Positions 16,913-25,811 of a stretch of 64,000 bases of DNA are shown here, in pieces. The position numbers and the translations under genes are program-made. The first letter of the stretch is position 1. Each line of letters opens with the position of its first letter. The DNA comes from Aromatoleum aromaticum EbN1 (GTDB lineage: Bacteria > Pseudomonadota > Gammaproteobacteria > Burkholderiales > Rhodocyclaceae), in the NCBI RefSeq assembly GCF_000025965.1, contig NC_006513.1, positions 1,736,001-1,800,000 of the forward strand, read 5' to 3'. The notes beneath the pieces were generated by a model. It was not told where the DNA came from. It searched no databases and worked only from the letters and a program-made list of their open reading frames with translations.

Positions 16913-17496
16913 GCGCGCCACACGAGAAAATCACTGGCGTCGTGCTCGCGGGCGGTCAGGGCCGGCGCATGGGCGGCGTCGACAAGGGACTCGTCGCGCT
17001 GCGCGGCCGCCCGATGGTCGATTGGGTGCTCGAACGGCTGCGCCCGCAGGTCGACGAGCTGATCATCAACGCGAACCAGAACGCGGAAATCTACGCAACC
17101 TTCGGTCACCCGGTGTTTGGCGACGACATCGGCGGCTTCGTCGGCCCGCTCGCCGGGCTGCACGCGGGGCTCGCGCGCGCGCAGCATCCGCTCGTCGCCA
17201 CCGCCCCGTGCGATTCGCCGTTCCTGTCGACCGACCTCGTCGCGCGGCTGCACGCGGGGCTCACCGACGCGGATGCCGAGCTCGCCGTCGCGCGCACTTT
17301 CGACCAGCCCCACCCGGTGTTCTGCCTGTGCCGGCGCGACCTGCTGGCACATCTGGAAAGCTATCTCGCCGGCGGCGGCCGCAAGGTCGACGCGTGGTAT
17401 GCAACGCTGAAAGTGGTCGAAGTGCGCTTCGACGACGAGGAAGACGCGTTTCGCAACATCAACACGCGGGGCGAGCTGCAAAGCTTCGACCAATGA
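16909..17496 (+). CDS. mobA: MobA, molybdenum cofactor guanylyltransferase
   Basis: A 195-residue protein that adds GMP to Mo-molybdopterin to make the guanine dinucleotide cofactor. The nucleotide-binding signature LAGGQGRRMGGVDKGL lies at about residues 13-28. PLAGLHAGL and the APCDSPFL metal/nucleotide motif follow. The length is normal for the family. The start overlaps the fdhD stop, and the stop overlaps the next gene, both as ATGA. The product serves the bis-MGD enzyme encoded on the opposite strand. Confidence 0.94.
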   Translation: MSAPHEKITGVVLAGGQGRRMGGVDKGLVALRGRPMVDWVLERLRPQVDELIINANQNAEIYATFGHPVFGDDIGGFVGPLAGLHAGLARAQHPLVATAPCDSPFLSTDLVARLHAGLTDADAELAVARTFDQPHPVFCLCRRDLLAHLESYLAGGGRKVDAWYATLKVVEVRFDDEEDAFRNINTRGELQSFDQ

Positions 17497-18401
17497 GCGC
17501 GACCGACAGCGGCGCGGGCTTCGAAAGCCCGTGCCTGACGGCGAAGCAGGCTGCGGTCTATCTGCACCTGAACGAGAAGAAACTCTACGAGCTCGCCAAC
17601 AGCCGCGAGATTCCGGCAGCGCGCATCGGCGGCAAGTGGCTGTTCCCGCGCCAGCTGCTCGACGACTGGCTGCTCGAACAGGCGCACGGAGGCCTGTTCA
17701 CCGACCGCCTGCTGATCGCCGGCAGCGGCGACCCGCTGCTTGCCGCAGCGGTCGATGCCCTCGCCCCGGACCTCGGCGCACAGGCGCTGGTCGCTTACAG
17801 TGCGACCGGGGCAGTGCCCGGCATCGAGCAGCTCGTGCGGCGCCGCGTCGAGCTGAGCCTGCTGCACTGGGGCGACGCGCAGCACAGTGTGGCGCAGCAT
17901 GCGACGCTGCTGCGCAGCTACCCCGGCCACGCGCGCTGGACGCTCGTGCGCGTCGCGTTGCGCGAACAGGGCGTGCTGTTGCGCCCGCGCTTCGCGGGCC
18001 AGCCGCTCGAAAAGCTCGCGGGGCAGGAAGTGCGCTGGGCGATGCGCCGGGCAGGATCGGGCTCGCAACATTTCCTCGCCTCGGCGCTGACGGACTGCGG
18101 CATTCGCGTTGAAGACTGCAGCGCGGTCACAATTGCGCGCAGCGAACGGGACGCAGTGGCGCTGCTCGCGCGCGACGACGCCGATTGCGCTCCCGGCAGC
18201 CGCGCCGCCGCGACGGAAGCCGGGCTCGCGTTCCTCGCGCTCGGCTGGGCAGCGCTCGACGTCGCGTTACCCAGGGAAGTGTTTTTCCGCCACCTGTTCC
18301 AGCAGCTGCTCGCGAGGCTCGGCGCGCCGGATCTGCGCCATCTCGCCGCGCGGCTCGGCGGCTACGACCTCACGCCCCTGGGGCAGGTGCTGCCGCTGTG
18401 A
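17493..18401 (+). CDS. HTH DNA-binding protein with periplasmic-binding-protein-like domain
   Basis: A 302-residue cytoplasmic protein. Residues about 15-58 form an excisionase/MerR-like helix-turn-helix (LTAKQAAVYLHLNEKKLYEL, then GGKWLFPRQLLDDWL). The remainder (about 70-290) looks like a substrate-binding-protein fold with no signal peptide. It includes LLIAGSGDPLLAAAVD, GSGSQHFLASALTDCG and an Ala-rich EAGLAFLALGW segment. The domain pair is typical of one-component regulators. Its coupling to fdhD-mobA suggests it senses molybdate, tungstate or a related ligand. The ligand is a guess. The 3' end overlaps convergent mobB by 32 bases. Confidence 0.8.
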   Translation: MSATDSGAGFESPCLTAKQAAVYLHLNEKKLYELANSREIPAARIGGKWLFPRQLLDDWLLEQAHGGLFTDRLLIAGSGDPLLAAAVDALAPDLGAQALVAYSATGAVPGIEQLVRRRVELSLLHWGDAQHSVAQHATLLRSYPGHARWTLVRVALREQGVLLRPRFAGQPLEKLAGQEVRWAMRRAGSGSQHFLASALTDCGIRVEDCSAVTIARSERDAVALLARDDADCAPGSRAAATEAGLAFLALGWAALDVALPREVFFRHLFQQLLARLGAPDLRHLAARLGGYDLTPLGQVLPL

Positions 18402-18897
18402 AGGCGTTTGTGAAAGCGTAAGCGACGATGAAATCGGCGACGGCCTGCGGATCGTTGAGGTCGAGGCGCGGCAGGGAAGTGTCGACATCGGCATCAGTGG
18501 CGATCGCGACGATGTGCGGATCGTGCGGAAACAGCAGCGGTTCGCCGACTTCGGCGCGATAGACCTCGATCTTCGGCACCACGGCGTGCTTGAAACCCTC
18601 GACGAGCACGAGGTCGCAGTCGGAAAGCTTGCCGAGCAGCGCGTCGAGCGGCAGCTCCGGCTCGTCGCGCAGCTCGCGCATCAGCGACCAGCGCCGCGCC
18701 GAACTCACGAGCACTTCGCGGCAGCCGGCGCGGCGGTGGCGCCACGAGTCCTTGCCGACGTGGTCGGTGTCGAAGCGGTGATGCGCGTGCTTGATCAGCG
18801 ACACCGCGAGCCCGCGCGCATCGAGCACGGCGATGACGCGCTCGATCAGCGACGTCTTGCCGCTGCCGGACCAGCCGGCGAATCCGATCACTTTCAT
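18370..18897 (-). CDS. mobB: MobB, molybdopterin-guanine dinucleotide biosynthesis adaptor
   Basis: A 175-residue GTP-binding protein with the P-loop GWSGSGKTSL at residues 8-17, followed by LIKHAHHRFDTDHVGKDSWRHR, a family hallmark, and DLVLVEGFKH. MobB assists MobA in cofactor dinucleotide formation. It starts 13 bases after the NtrC-type regulator on the same strand, so the two are probably cotranscribed. It converges on and overlaps the HTH/PBP gene. Confidence 0.93.
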   Translation of the reverse strand: MKVIGFAGWSGSGKTSLIERVIAVLDARGLAVSLIKHAHHRFDTDHVGKDSWRHRRAGCREVLVSSARRWSLMRELRDEPELPLDALLGKLSDCDLVLVEGFKHAVVPKIEVYRAEVGEPLLFPHDPHIVAIATDADVDTSLPRLDLNDPQAVADFIVAYAFTNAFTAAAPAPGA

Positions 18898-18910
18898 CCG
18901 CGCGGTCCTT

Positions 18911-20302
<1,392 letters not shown>

Positions 20303-20322
20303 CCTCCCTCCCGGTAGCAGGC

Positions 20323-20342
20323 GGCCGCCGAATGCGGCGGCC
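20323..20342. promoter_or_regulatory. Perfect 8-bp hairpin in the leader of the response-regulator gene
   Basis: GGCCGCCG-AATG-CGGCGGCC lies 20 bp upstream of the regulator's ATG, directly ahead of its ribosome site. It could mark the end of the htpX transcript or be a 5' leader structure. The U-tract is weak (TCTACCCTTTTA, on the plus strand side only). Confidence 0.4.
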
Positions 20343-20485
20343 TCTACCCTTTTATGAGTAACGGATGATACTCGACGATGCGGGACAGGCGACGCGTCCG
20401 GACGATCCGCCGCCGGTCGGACACACGGAATCCGGGAGATCCGTTGTCATGGGGAGCCGCTGATCGAGCGCCGTGGCAAACCCGC

Positions 20486-21328
20486 TCAGGCGCGGACCAT
20501 GCTACGCAGTCGCGCGATGCGCTCCTGGGTCGACGGGTGCGTCGAGAACAGGCCGCGCAGGCCGCCGCCGGACAACGGATTGACAATCATCATCTGCGCG
20601 GTTTCGGGGTGCGCCTCGGCGGCGTGCATCGGAATGCCTTTCGCGTAGGCTTCCATTTTCGCCAGCGCATCGGCAAGCGCGTCCGGGTCGCCCGAGATCG
20701 CCGCGCCGCCGCTGTCCGCGCCGAACTCGCGGGTGCGCGAGATCGCCATCTGGATCACCATCGCCGCCAGCGGCGCGAGGAGCATCACGAGGATCTGCAG
20801 CACCAGGTTGGGCCGGTCCTCGTCGCGGCCGCCGAAGAACATGCCGAACTGCGCGAGCATCGAGATCGCGCCGGCGACGGTCGCGGAGATCGTCGAAATC
20901 AGGATGTCGCGGTTTTTCACGTGTGCGAGCTCGTGCGCCATCACGCCGCGCAGTTCGCGCTCGGACAGCATGCGCATGATGCCGCTCGTCGCCGCGACGG
21001 CGGCGTTCTCCGGGTTGCGGCCGGTCGCGAACGCGTTCGGCTGCGCCTCGTCGATGATGTAGACCTTCGGCATCGGCAGCTGGGCGCGGAATGCGAGTTC
21101 GCGGACCATGTTGTACAGATAGGGCGAAGTGGCTTCGTCGACCTGGCGCGCCTTGTACATCCTGAGCACCATCTTGTCCGAGAACCAGTAGGCCCAGACG
21201 TTCATCGCGCCGCCGAACACCAGTGCCATCAGCATGCCCTGCCGACCGCCGATCATCGCACCGACGGCGCCGAACAGCGCGACGATGCCCGCCATGAGGA
21301 TCGAGGTCTTGAGCCAGTTGCCGAACAT
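20486..21328 (-). CDS. htpX: HtpX, membrane zinc metalloprotease
   Basis: A 280-residue integral membrane protease of the M48 family, involved in membrane protein quality control. Two N-terminal hydrophobic segments (about residues 7-25 and 31-50) are followed by the zinc motif HELAH (His132, Glu133, His136). Two further hydrophobic stretches (about 145-195) come before the third-ligand region REFGAD. The C-terminus [15 protein letters not shown] is a family hallmark. The gene lies 72 bases downstream of fmt on the same strand. Confidence 0.95.
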   Translation of the reverse strand: MFGNWLKTSILMAGIVALFGAVGAMIGGRQGMLMALVFGGAMNVWAYWFSDKMVLRMYKARQVDEATSPYLYNMVRELAFRAQLPMPKVYIIDEAQPNAFATGRNPENAAVAATSGIMRMLSERELRGVMAHELAHVKNRDILISTISATVAGAISMLAQFGMFFGGRDEDRPNLVLQILVMLLAPLAAMVIQMAISRTREFGADSGGAAISGDPDALADALAKMEAYAKGIPMHAAEAHPETAQMMIVNPLSGGGLRGLFSTHPSTQERIARLRSMVRA

Positions 21329-21400
21329 GTTCCGTTTTCCTTCCTTGGACGTTGCAGGGGATTTGCCCCTTTAAGTGGGGGCGGTTGCCGCGGTATTCAA

Positions 21401-22351
21401 TCAGCGCGCCGCAGCCTCGAAGCGCTCGCCTGCACTGACCGGGAATCCACGCAGAAATTCCCCTGCAGCCAGGCGCCGGCTGCCCGGTTTCTGCAATTGC
21501 GCGAGGCGCACCGCCTGCGTCCCGCACGCGACCACGATACCGTCGGCATCGGCCACGAGCACGGTGCCGGGTTCCCCGTGCCCGGCAACGGGCTCGGCAA
21601 ACCAGATCTTGAGCGGCACCTGCCGCAGGCTCGCGACCGCACCCGGGAACGGATTGAACGCCCGTACGGCACGGGCGACCGACGACGCGTCGCACTGCCA
21701 GTCGATCACCGCTTCGGCTTTGCCGATCTTGCCGGCGTAGGTCGCCCCTTCGGCCGGTTGCGGCATCGCGACGAGCTCGCCCGACGGCAGGCGGCGCAGC
21801 GCTTCGACGATCATCTGCGCGCCCAGCGCGGCCAGGCGGTCGTGCAGCGCGCCGGTGGTGTCCGCCGGACCGATCGGCACGGCGTGCTTCATCAGCATCG
21901 GCCCGGTGTCGAGCCCTTCGTCCATCTGCATGATCGTGATGCCGGTCTCGGTGTCGCCGGCTTCGATCGCGCGGTGGATCGGCGCGGCCCCGCGCCAGCG
22001 CGGCAGCAGCGATGCGTGGATGTTGAGGCAGCCGAACCGCGGCAGGTCGAGCACCGCCCGCGGCAGGATCAGGCCGTACGCCGCCACCACCAGCACGTCG
22101 GGCGCGCATGCGGCAAGCGTCGCGCGTTGCTCCTCGCCACGCAGGCTGGAAGGCTGGTCCACGGCGATGCCGTGGGCGAGCGCCAGCTGCTTGACCGGAC
22201 TCGGGCTGAGCTTCATGCCGCGTCCGGCCGGCCGGTCGGGCTGGGTCAGCACCAGCGGGACTTCGAAGCCTGCGGCAAGAATCGCTTCCAGCGCTGCCGC
22301 AGCGAACTCCGGCGTGCCGGCGAATGCGACTTTCAGGGGGGCGGCCGTCAC
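21401..22351 (-). CDS. fmt: Methionyl-tRNA formyltransferase
   Basis: A 316-residue enzyme that formylates initiator Met-tRNA. The GTG at 22351 is chosen because it gives the canonical N-terminus [11 protein letters not shown] and overlaps the def stop as GTGA. The catalytic region is [18 protein letters not shown], followed by [19 protein letters not shown]-terminal tRNA-binding domain covers about residues 205-310. It is coupled to def, whose product removes the formyl group. Confidence 0.96.
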   Translation of the reverse strand: MTAAPLKVAFAGTPEFAAAALEAILAAGFEVPLVLTQPDRPAGRGMKLSPSPVKQLALAHGIAVDQPSSLRGEEQRATLAACAPDVLVVAAYGLILPRAVLDLPRFGCLNIHASLLPRWRGAAPIHRAIEAGDTETGITIMQMDEGLDTGPMLMKHAVPIGPADTTGALHDRLAALGAQMIVEALRRLPSGELVAMPQPAEGATYAGKIGKAEAVIDWQCDASSVARAVRAFNPFPGAVASLRQVPLKIWFAEPVAGHGEPGTVLVADADGIVVACGTQAVRLAQLQKPGSRRLAAGEFLRGFPVSAGERFEAAAR

Positions 22352-22851
22352 GCGGTGATCCGCGCTTTCTTGGCCAGCCGCGCCTTGATCCGCCCGAGCT
22401 TGAGCGGCGAAAGGTATTCGACGAAGACCCGGCCATCGAGGTGGTCGATCTCGTGCTGGATGCACACTGCGAGCAGGCCTTCGGCCTCGAGTTCGAACGG
22501 CTCGCCGCGCTCATCGAGCGCCCGGACTTTCACCCGTTCGGCGCGCGTCACTTTCTCATACACGCCCGGCACCGACAGACAGCCTTCCTCGCACGTCTGC
22601 TCGCCGGATTTCTCCAGGATTTCAGGATTGATGAAAGCGCGCAGCGTCGACCTGTCCTCGCTGACGTCGATCACGACGACGCGCTTGTGCACATCGACCT
22701 GCGTCGCCGCGAGACCGACGCCGGGCGCCTCGTACATTGTTTCGGCCATGTCCCTGACGAGCTGGCGGATCGAATCGTCGACCACGGCGACTGGCGCGGC
22801 GTGCTTGTGCAGTCGCGGATCTGGATAACGGAGAATTGGGAGTAGAGCCAT
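22348..22851 (-). CDS. def: Peptide deformylase
   Basis: A 167-residue metalloenzyme that removes the formyl group from nascent proteins. All three motifs are present: GVGLAATQ (about 45-52), EEGCLSVPG with the metal-binding cysteine, and QHEIDHLDG with the two histidines. It is the first gene of def-fmt(-htpX) and is divergent from the LysM gene. The 162-bp divergent space shows no convincing promoter by eye. Confidence 0.96.
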   Translation of the reverse strand: MALLPILRYPDPRLHKHAAPVAVVDDSIRQLVRDMAETMYEAPGVGLAATQVDVHKRVVVIDVSEDRSTLRAFINPEILEKSGEQTCEEGCLSVPGVYEKVTRAERVKVRALDERGEPFELEAEGLLAVCIQHEIDHLDGRVFVEYLSPLKLGRIKARLAKKARITA

Positions 22852-23013
22852 GGATGCTTGCCGGGTTAATTCATTACGTGCAGAATTTCAAGTGCTTTGG
22901 CATGCTCGTCCGCGCGCCGTGGCATTCGAAATCAAGACCGCGGATTGGACCTTCGACCGGCCGCTGGCGTTCCGGTAACGCAGGAATCCGGTCTGCTCCA
23001 ATCGGAAACGAGC

Positions 23014-24045
23014 ATGATCCGCATTATATTCCCTCTGCTGTTCGGCATTGCGACCCTTCTGAGCGTGCCTGCGCTCGCCGACCAGGCGACGCTCGCGCAC
23101 GATGCCCCCGACAGCTACACCGTCGTCCGCGGCGACACGCTGTGGGATATTTCCGGCCGTTTCCTCAGGCAGCCGTGGCGCTGGCCCGAAGTGTGGCGCC
23201 TCAACCGCGACCAGATCCGCAACCCGCACCTGATCTATCCTGGGCAGATCGTCGTGCTCGACCGCAGCGGCCCCTACCTGTCGATCGGTCGGCGGATCGG
23301 CGGCCCGCTCTATGAAAAGCGTTTCCCGCAGATCCATTCGGAAGAGGTCGACAGCGCGATCCCGAGCATTCCGATGCAGATCATCGAGCCTTTCCTGACG
23401 CGGCCGCTCGTCGTCGACGACGCGAAACTTGCCGGCGCGGGCACCGTCGTCGCCACTGAAACCAGCCGCGTCTTCATGGGCACGGGCGACACGGTGTTCG
23501 CCAAGGGCGTGGAAGGCAGCGACGTCTGGCAGGTGTTCCGGCCCGCGCGGCCGCTCGTCGATCCGGTGACGAACGAGGTGCTCGGCCACGAGGCGATGTT
23601 CCTCGGTACCGCGCGCGTCACCGGGCACGGCAGGCCGGCGACGCTGAAGCTGGTCTCGAGCGTCGAGGAGATCGGCGTCGGCGACCGCCTCGTCGTCAGC
23701 GAGCGGCCCGAGGTTTTCTCCTTCGTGCCGCATGCGCCCGACGCGCAGGTCGAAGGACGGCTGATCGGCATCTACCGCGGCGTCGTCGAGACCGGGCGCC
23801 ATAACGTCGTCACCCTCAATATCGGCAGCCGCGCCGGGCTCGAGCGCGGGCACGTCCTCGCGTTGCACCGCGAGCGTGGCAGCGTCGTGTACAAGGACGA
23901 CGAAGGCGGCAAGGAAACATTCGATCTGCCGCAGCAGCGTTACGGCCTCGCGTTCGTGTTCCGCGTGTTCGACCGCGTCGCCTATGCGCTGGTGATGGAT
24001 GCGGACGGCCCGGTGACGGTCGGCGACAGCGTGCGCAAACCCTGA
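23014..24045 (+). CDS. LysM-domain exported protein
   Basis: A 343-residue protein with a signal peptide (MIRIIFPLLFGIATLLSVP, cleaved near ALAD). An N-terminal LysM domain lies at about residues 34-90 (YTVVRGDTLWDISGRFL, HLIYPGQIVVL). A long C-terminal region has no domain I can name. The ATG at 23014 fits the signal peptide. The gene ends two bases before dprA. LysM proteins in this position next to dprA are common in betaproteobacteria; cell-wall binding is the only function the sequence supports. Confidence 0.88.
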   Translation: MIRIIFPLLFGIATLLSVPALADQATLAHDAPDSYTVVRGDTLWDISGRFLRQPWRWPEVWRLNRDQIRNPHLIYPGQIVVLDRSGPYLSIGRRIGGPLYEKRFPQIHSEEVDSAIPSIPMQIIEPFLTRPLVVDDAKLAGAGTVVATETSRVFMGTGDTVFAKGVEGSDVWQVFRPARPLVDPVTNEVLGHEAMFLGTARVTGHGRPATLKLVSSVEEIGVGDRLVVSERPEVFSFVPHAPDAQVEGRLIGIYRGVVETGRHNVVTLNIGSRAGLERGHVLALHRERGSVVYKDDEGGKETFDLPQQRYGLAFVFRVFDRVAYALVMDADGPVTVGDSVRKP

Positions 24046-24047
24046 GC

Positions 24048-25220
24048 GTGACGCCGAGCGACGACGAACTGGCCGGGTGGCTGCGACTGACGCTGTATCC
24101 CGGCGTCGGCACCGAACGCCAGCGCGCGCTGCTGGCGGCGTTCGGACTGCCCGAGCAGATCTTCGCCGCCAGCCGCAGCGCCGTCGCGTCCGTCGTCGGC
24201 GCCGAAGTCGCCGACCTGCTGCGCGCGCCGCCCGACAACGAGAAAATCGATGCCGCGCTGACATGGGCCGCCCAACCCGGCAACCGCATCGTCACGCTCG
24301 CCGATCCGGAGTACCCGCGCGCGCTGCTCGATATTGCCGATCCGCCCGTCCTGTTGTATGTCAAGGGCGATCCGGCGCGGCTCTGCGGCCCGTCGCTCGC
24401 GATCGTCGGCGCGCGCTCGGCGACCGCACCCGGCATCAGCAATGCCGCTGCGTTCGCGAAGAGCCTCGCCGAATCCGGCCTCACGATCGTCAGCGGCCTC
24501 GCGCTGGGCATCGACGCCGCAGCGCACCGCGGCGCGCTGGCTCATCCGGAAGGCATCACCGTCGCGGTGATCGGCACCGGCGCCGATCGCGTCTATCCGG
24601 CACGCAATCAGGCGCTCGCCCGGCAGATCGCCGAACGCGGCGTGATCATCAGCGAATACCCGCTCGGCACGCCGGCGCTGCCGTACAACTTCCCGCGCCG
24701 CAACCGCTTGATCGCCGGCCTCGCGCGCGGCGTGCTGGTCGTCGAAGCCGCAGTCGGCAGCGGCTCACTGATCACCGCGCGGCTCGCGACCGAGAGCGGA
24801 CGCGAAGTGTTCGCGATCCCGGGCTCGATCCATTCCCCGCTCGCACGCGGCTGCCACCGCCTGATCCGCGACGGCGCAAAGCTCGTCGAGACGGCCGCGG
24901 ACGTGCTCGACGAGCTCAGCTGGGGCCTTCCGTCGCATACCCATGCGGCCGAAGCGGACGCTCCGGGCCGCCCGGCCCGACCCGCAAGGACGCGCGAAAC
25001 CCGGCCCGCAGATCCGCCGTTCGAGCCCCGAACGCCGCCTCCCGCAGCGTCCGCCGAGGAGATCCGGGTGCTCGACACGCTCGGCCACGAGGCGCTGGAT
25101 ATCGACACCCTCACGGCCCGTTCCGGCTTGACGCTCGATGCGCTGTACGCCATTCTGCTTGCGCTGGAGCTCGAAGGGCACGTGACCCGCTTGCCGGGAG
25201 GCCGGTTCCAGCGCCTTTGA
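24048..25220 (+). CDS. dprA: DprA/Smf, DNA-processing protein
   Basis: A 390-residue Rossmann-fold protein that loads RecA on single-stranded DNA taken up during transformation. The family core is clear: AIVGARSATAPG, then TIVSGLALGIDAAAHRGAL, VIGTGADRVYP, and FPRRNRLIAGLA. An N-terminal helical domain and a C-terminal winged-helix domain (about 325-388) flank it, joined by a Pro/Arg-rich linker. The GTG start at 24048 lies two bases after the LysM stop. Confidence 0.95.
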   Translation: MTPSDDELAGWLRLTLYPGVGTERQRALLAAFGLPEQIFAASRSAVASVVGAEVADLLRAPPDNEKIDAALTWAAQPGNRIVTLADPEYPRALLDIADPPVLLYVKGDPARLCGPSLAIVGARSATAPGISNAAAFAKSLAESGLTIVSGLALGIDAAAHRGALAHPEGITVAVIGTGADRVYPARNQALARQIAERGVIISEYPLGTPALPYNFPRRNRLIAGLARGVLVVEAAVGSGSLITARLATESGREVFAIPGSIHSPLARGCHRLIRDGAKLVETAADVLDELSWGLPSHTHAAEADAPGRPARPARTRETRPADPPFEPRTPPPAASAEEIRVLDTLGHEALDIDTLTARSGLTLDALYAILLALELEGHVTRLPGGRFQRL

Positions 25221-25238
25221 TTCCCTCGTGTGCCAAAC

Positions 25239-25703
25239 ATGTTCGACATCCTGGTCTACCTCTTCGAGAACTACCTCCACGCCGCCGCGTGCCCCGAATC
25301 CGAGCAGCTTGCGCGCAAGCTCTCCGCAGCAGGCTTCGAGGAGGACGAAATCACCGAAGCGCTCGACTGGCTTTCCGGTCTGCGCGCAATCGCCGTGTCG
25401 CCGCTCGCGAAAGTGCCGCAACCGGATTCGATCCGCCTCTACGCCGCGGAAGAACAGGCGAAGCTCGACACCAGTTGCCGCGGCTTTCTCGCGTTCCTCG
25501 AAAACGCCGGCGCGCTCGATCCGCAGACCCGCGAGCTGATCATCGAACGCACGATGGCGGTCGACGGTTTCCACGTGAACCTGCACCGTTTCAAGGTCAT
25601 CGTGCTGATGGTCCTGTGGCAGCAGGAGCAACCGCTCGACAGCCTGATCCTCGACGAACTGCTGACCGACGAAGCGGAAGAACTCGCTCCGGTCCTGCAG
25701 TAA
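25239..25703 (+). CDS. smg: Smg family protein (DUF494)
   Basis: A 154-residue acidic protein matching the Smg/DUF494 family. It opens MFDILVYLFENYLHA and has FEEDEITEALDWLSGL, the conserved CRGFLAFLE segment and a helical C-terminus. Its function is poorly understood; it commonly follows dprA. The ATG at 25239 is chosen because it gives the canonical MFD start; an in-frame GTG lies three codons upstream. Confidence 0.93.
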   Translation: MFDILVYLFENYLHAAACPESEQLARKLSAAGFEEDEITEALDWLSGLRAIAVSPLAKVPQPDSIRLYAAEEQAKLDTSCRGFLAFLENAGALDPQTRELIIERTMAVDGFHVNLHRFKVIVLMVLWQQEQPLDSLILDELLTDEAEELAPVLQ

Positions 25704-25719
25704 AGTCTCCGGCCTGCGC

Positions 25720-25749
25720 TTGCACGTGCCGCAGCGGCGTGCTTATCAT
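25720..25749 (+). promoter_or_regulatory. Possible sigma-70 promoter for topB
   Basis: TTGCAC at 25720-25725 and TATCAT at 25744-25749 are separated by 18 bases, 62 bp before the topB start. A GCGGCG/CGCCGC inverted repeat overlaps the -10 region (about 25734-25756). Confidence 0.4.
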
Positions 25750-25811
25750 GCGCCGCTCGATAACCCTCAACCGAAAACGCCCCGGCGCTTTTCGAAGGCA
25801 GCCCTACCGGC

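Noticed and set aside
18370-18401. Overlap of the HTH/PBP gene and mobB as a sign of a mis-called frame
   Set aside because: Both frames carry convincing family motifs up to their ends; convergent overlaps of about 30 bases are common in compact genomes.
25230-25238. GTG start for smg
   Set aside because: The ATG nine bases later gives the canonical MFD N-terminus of the family.
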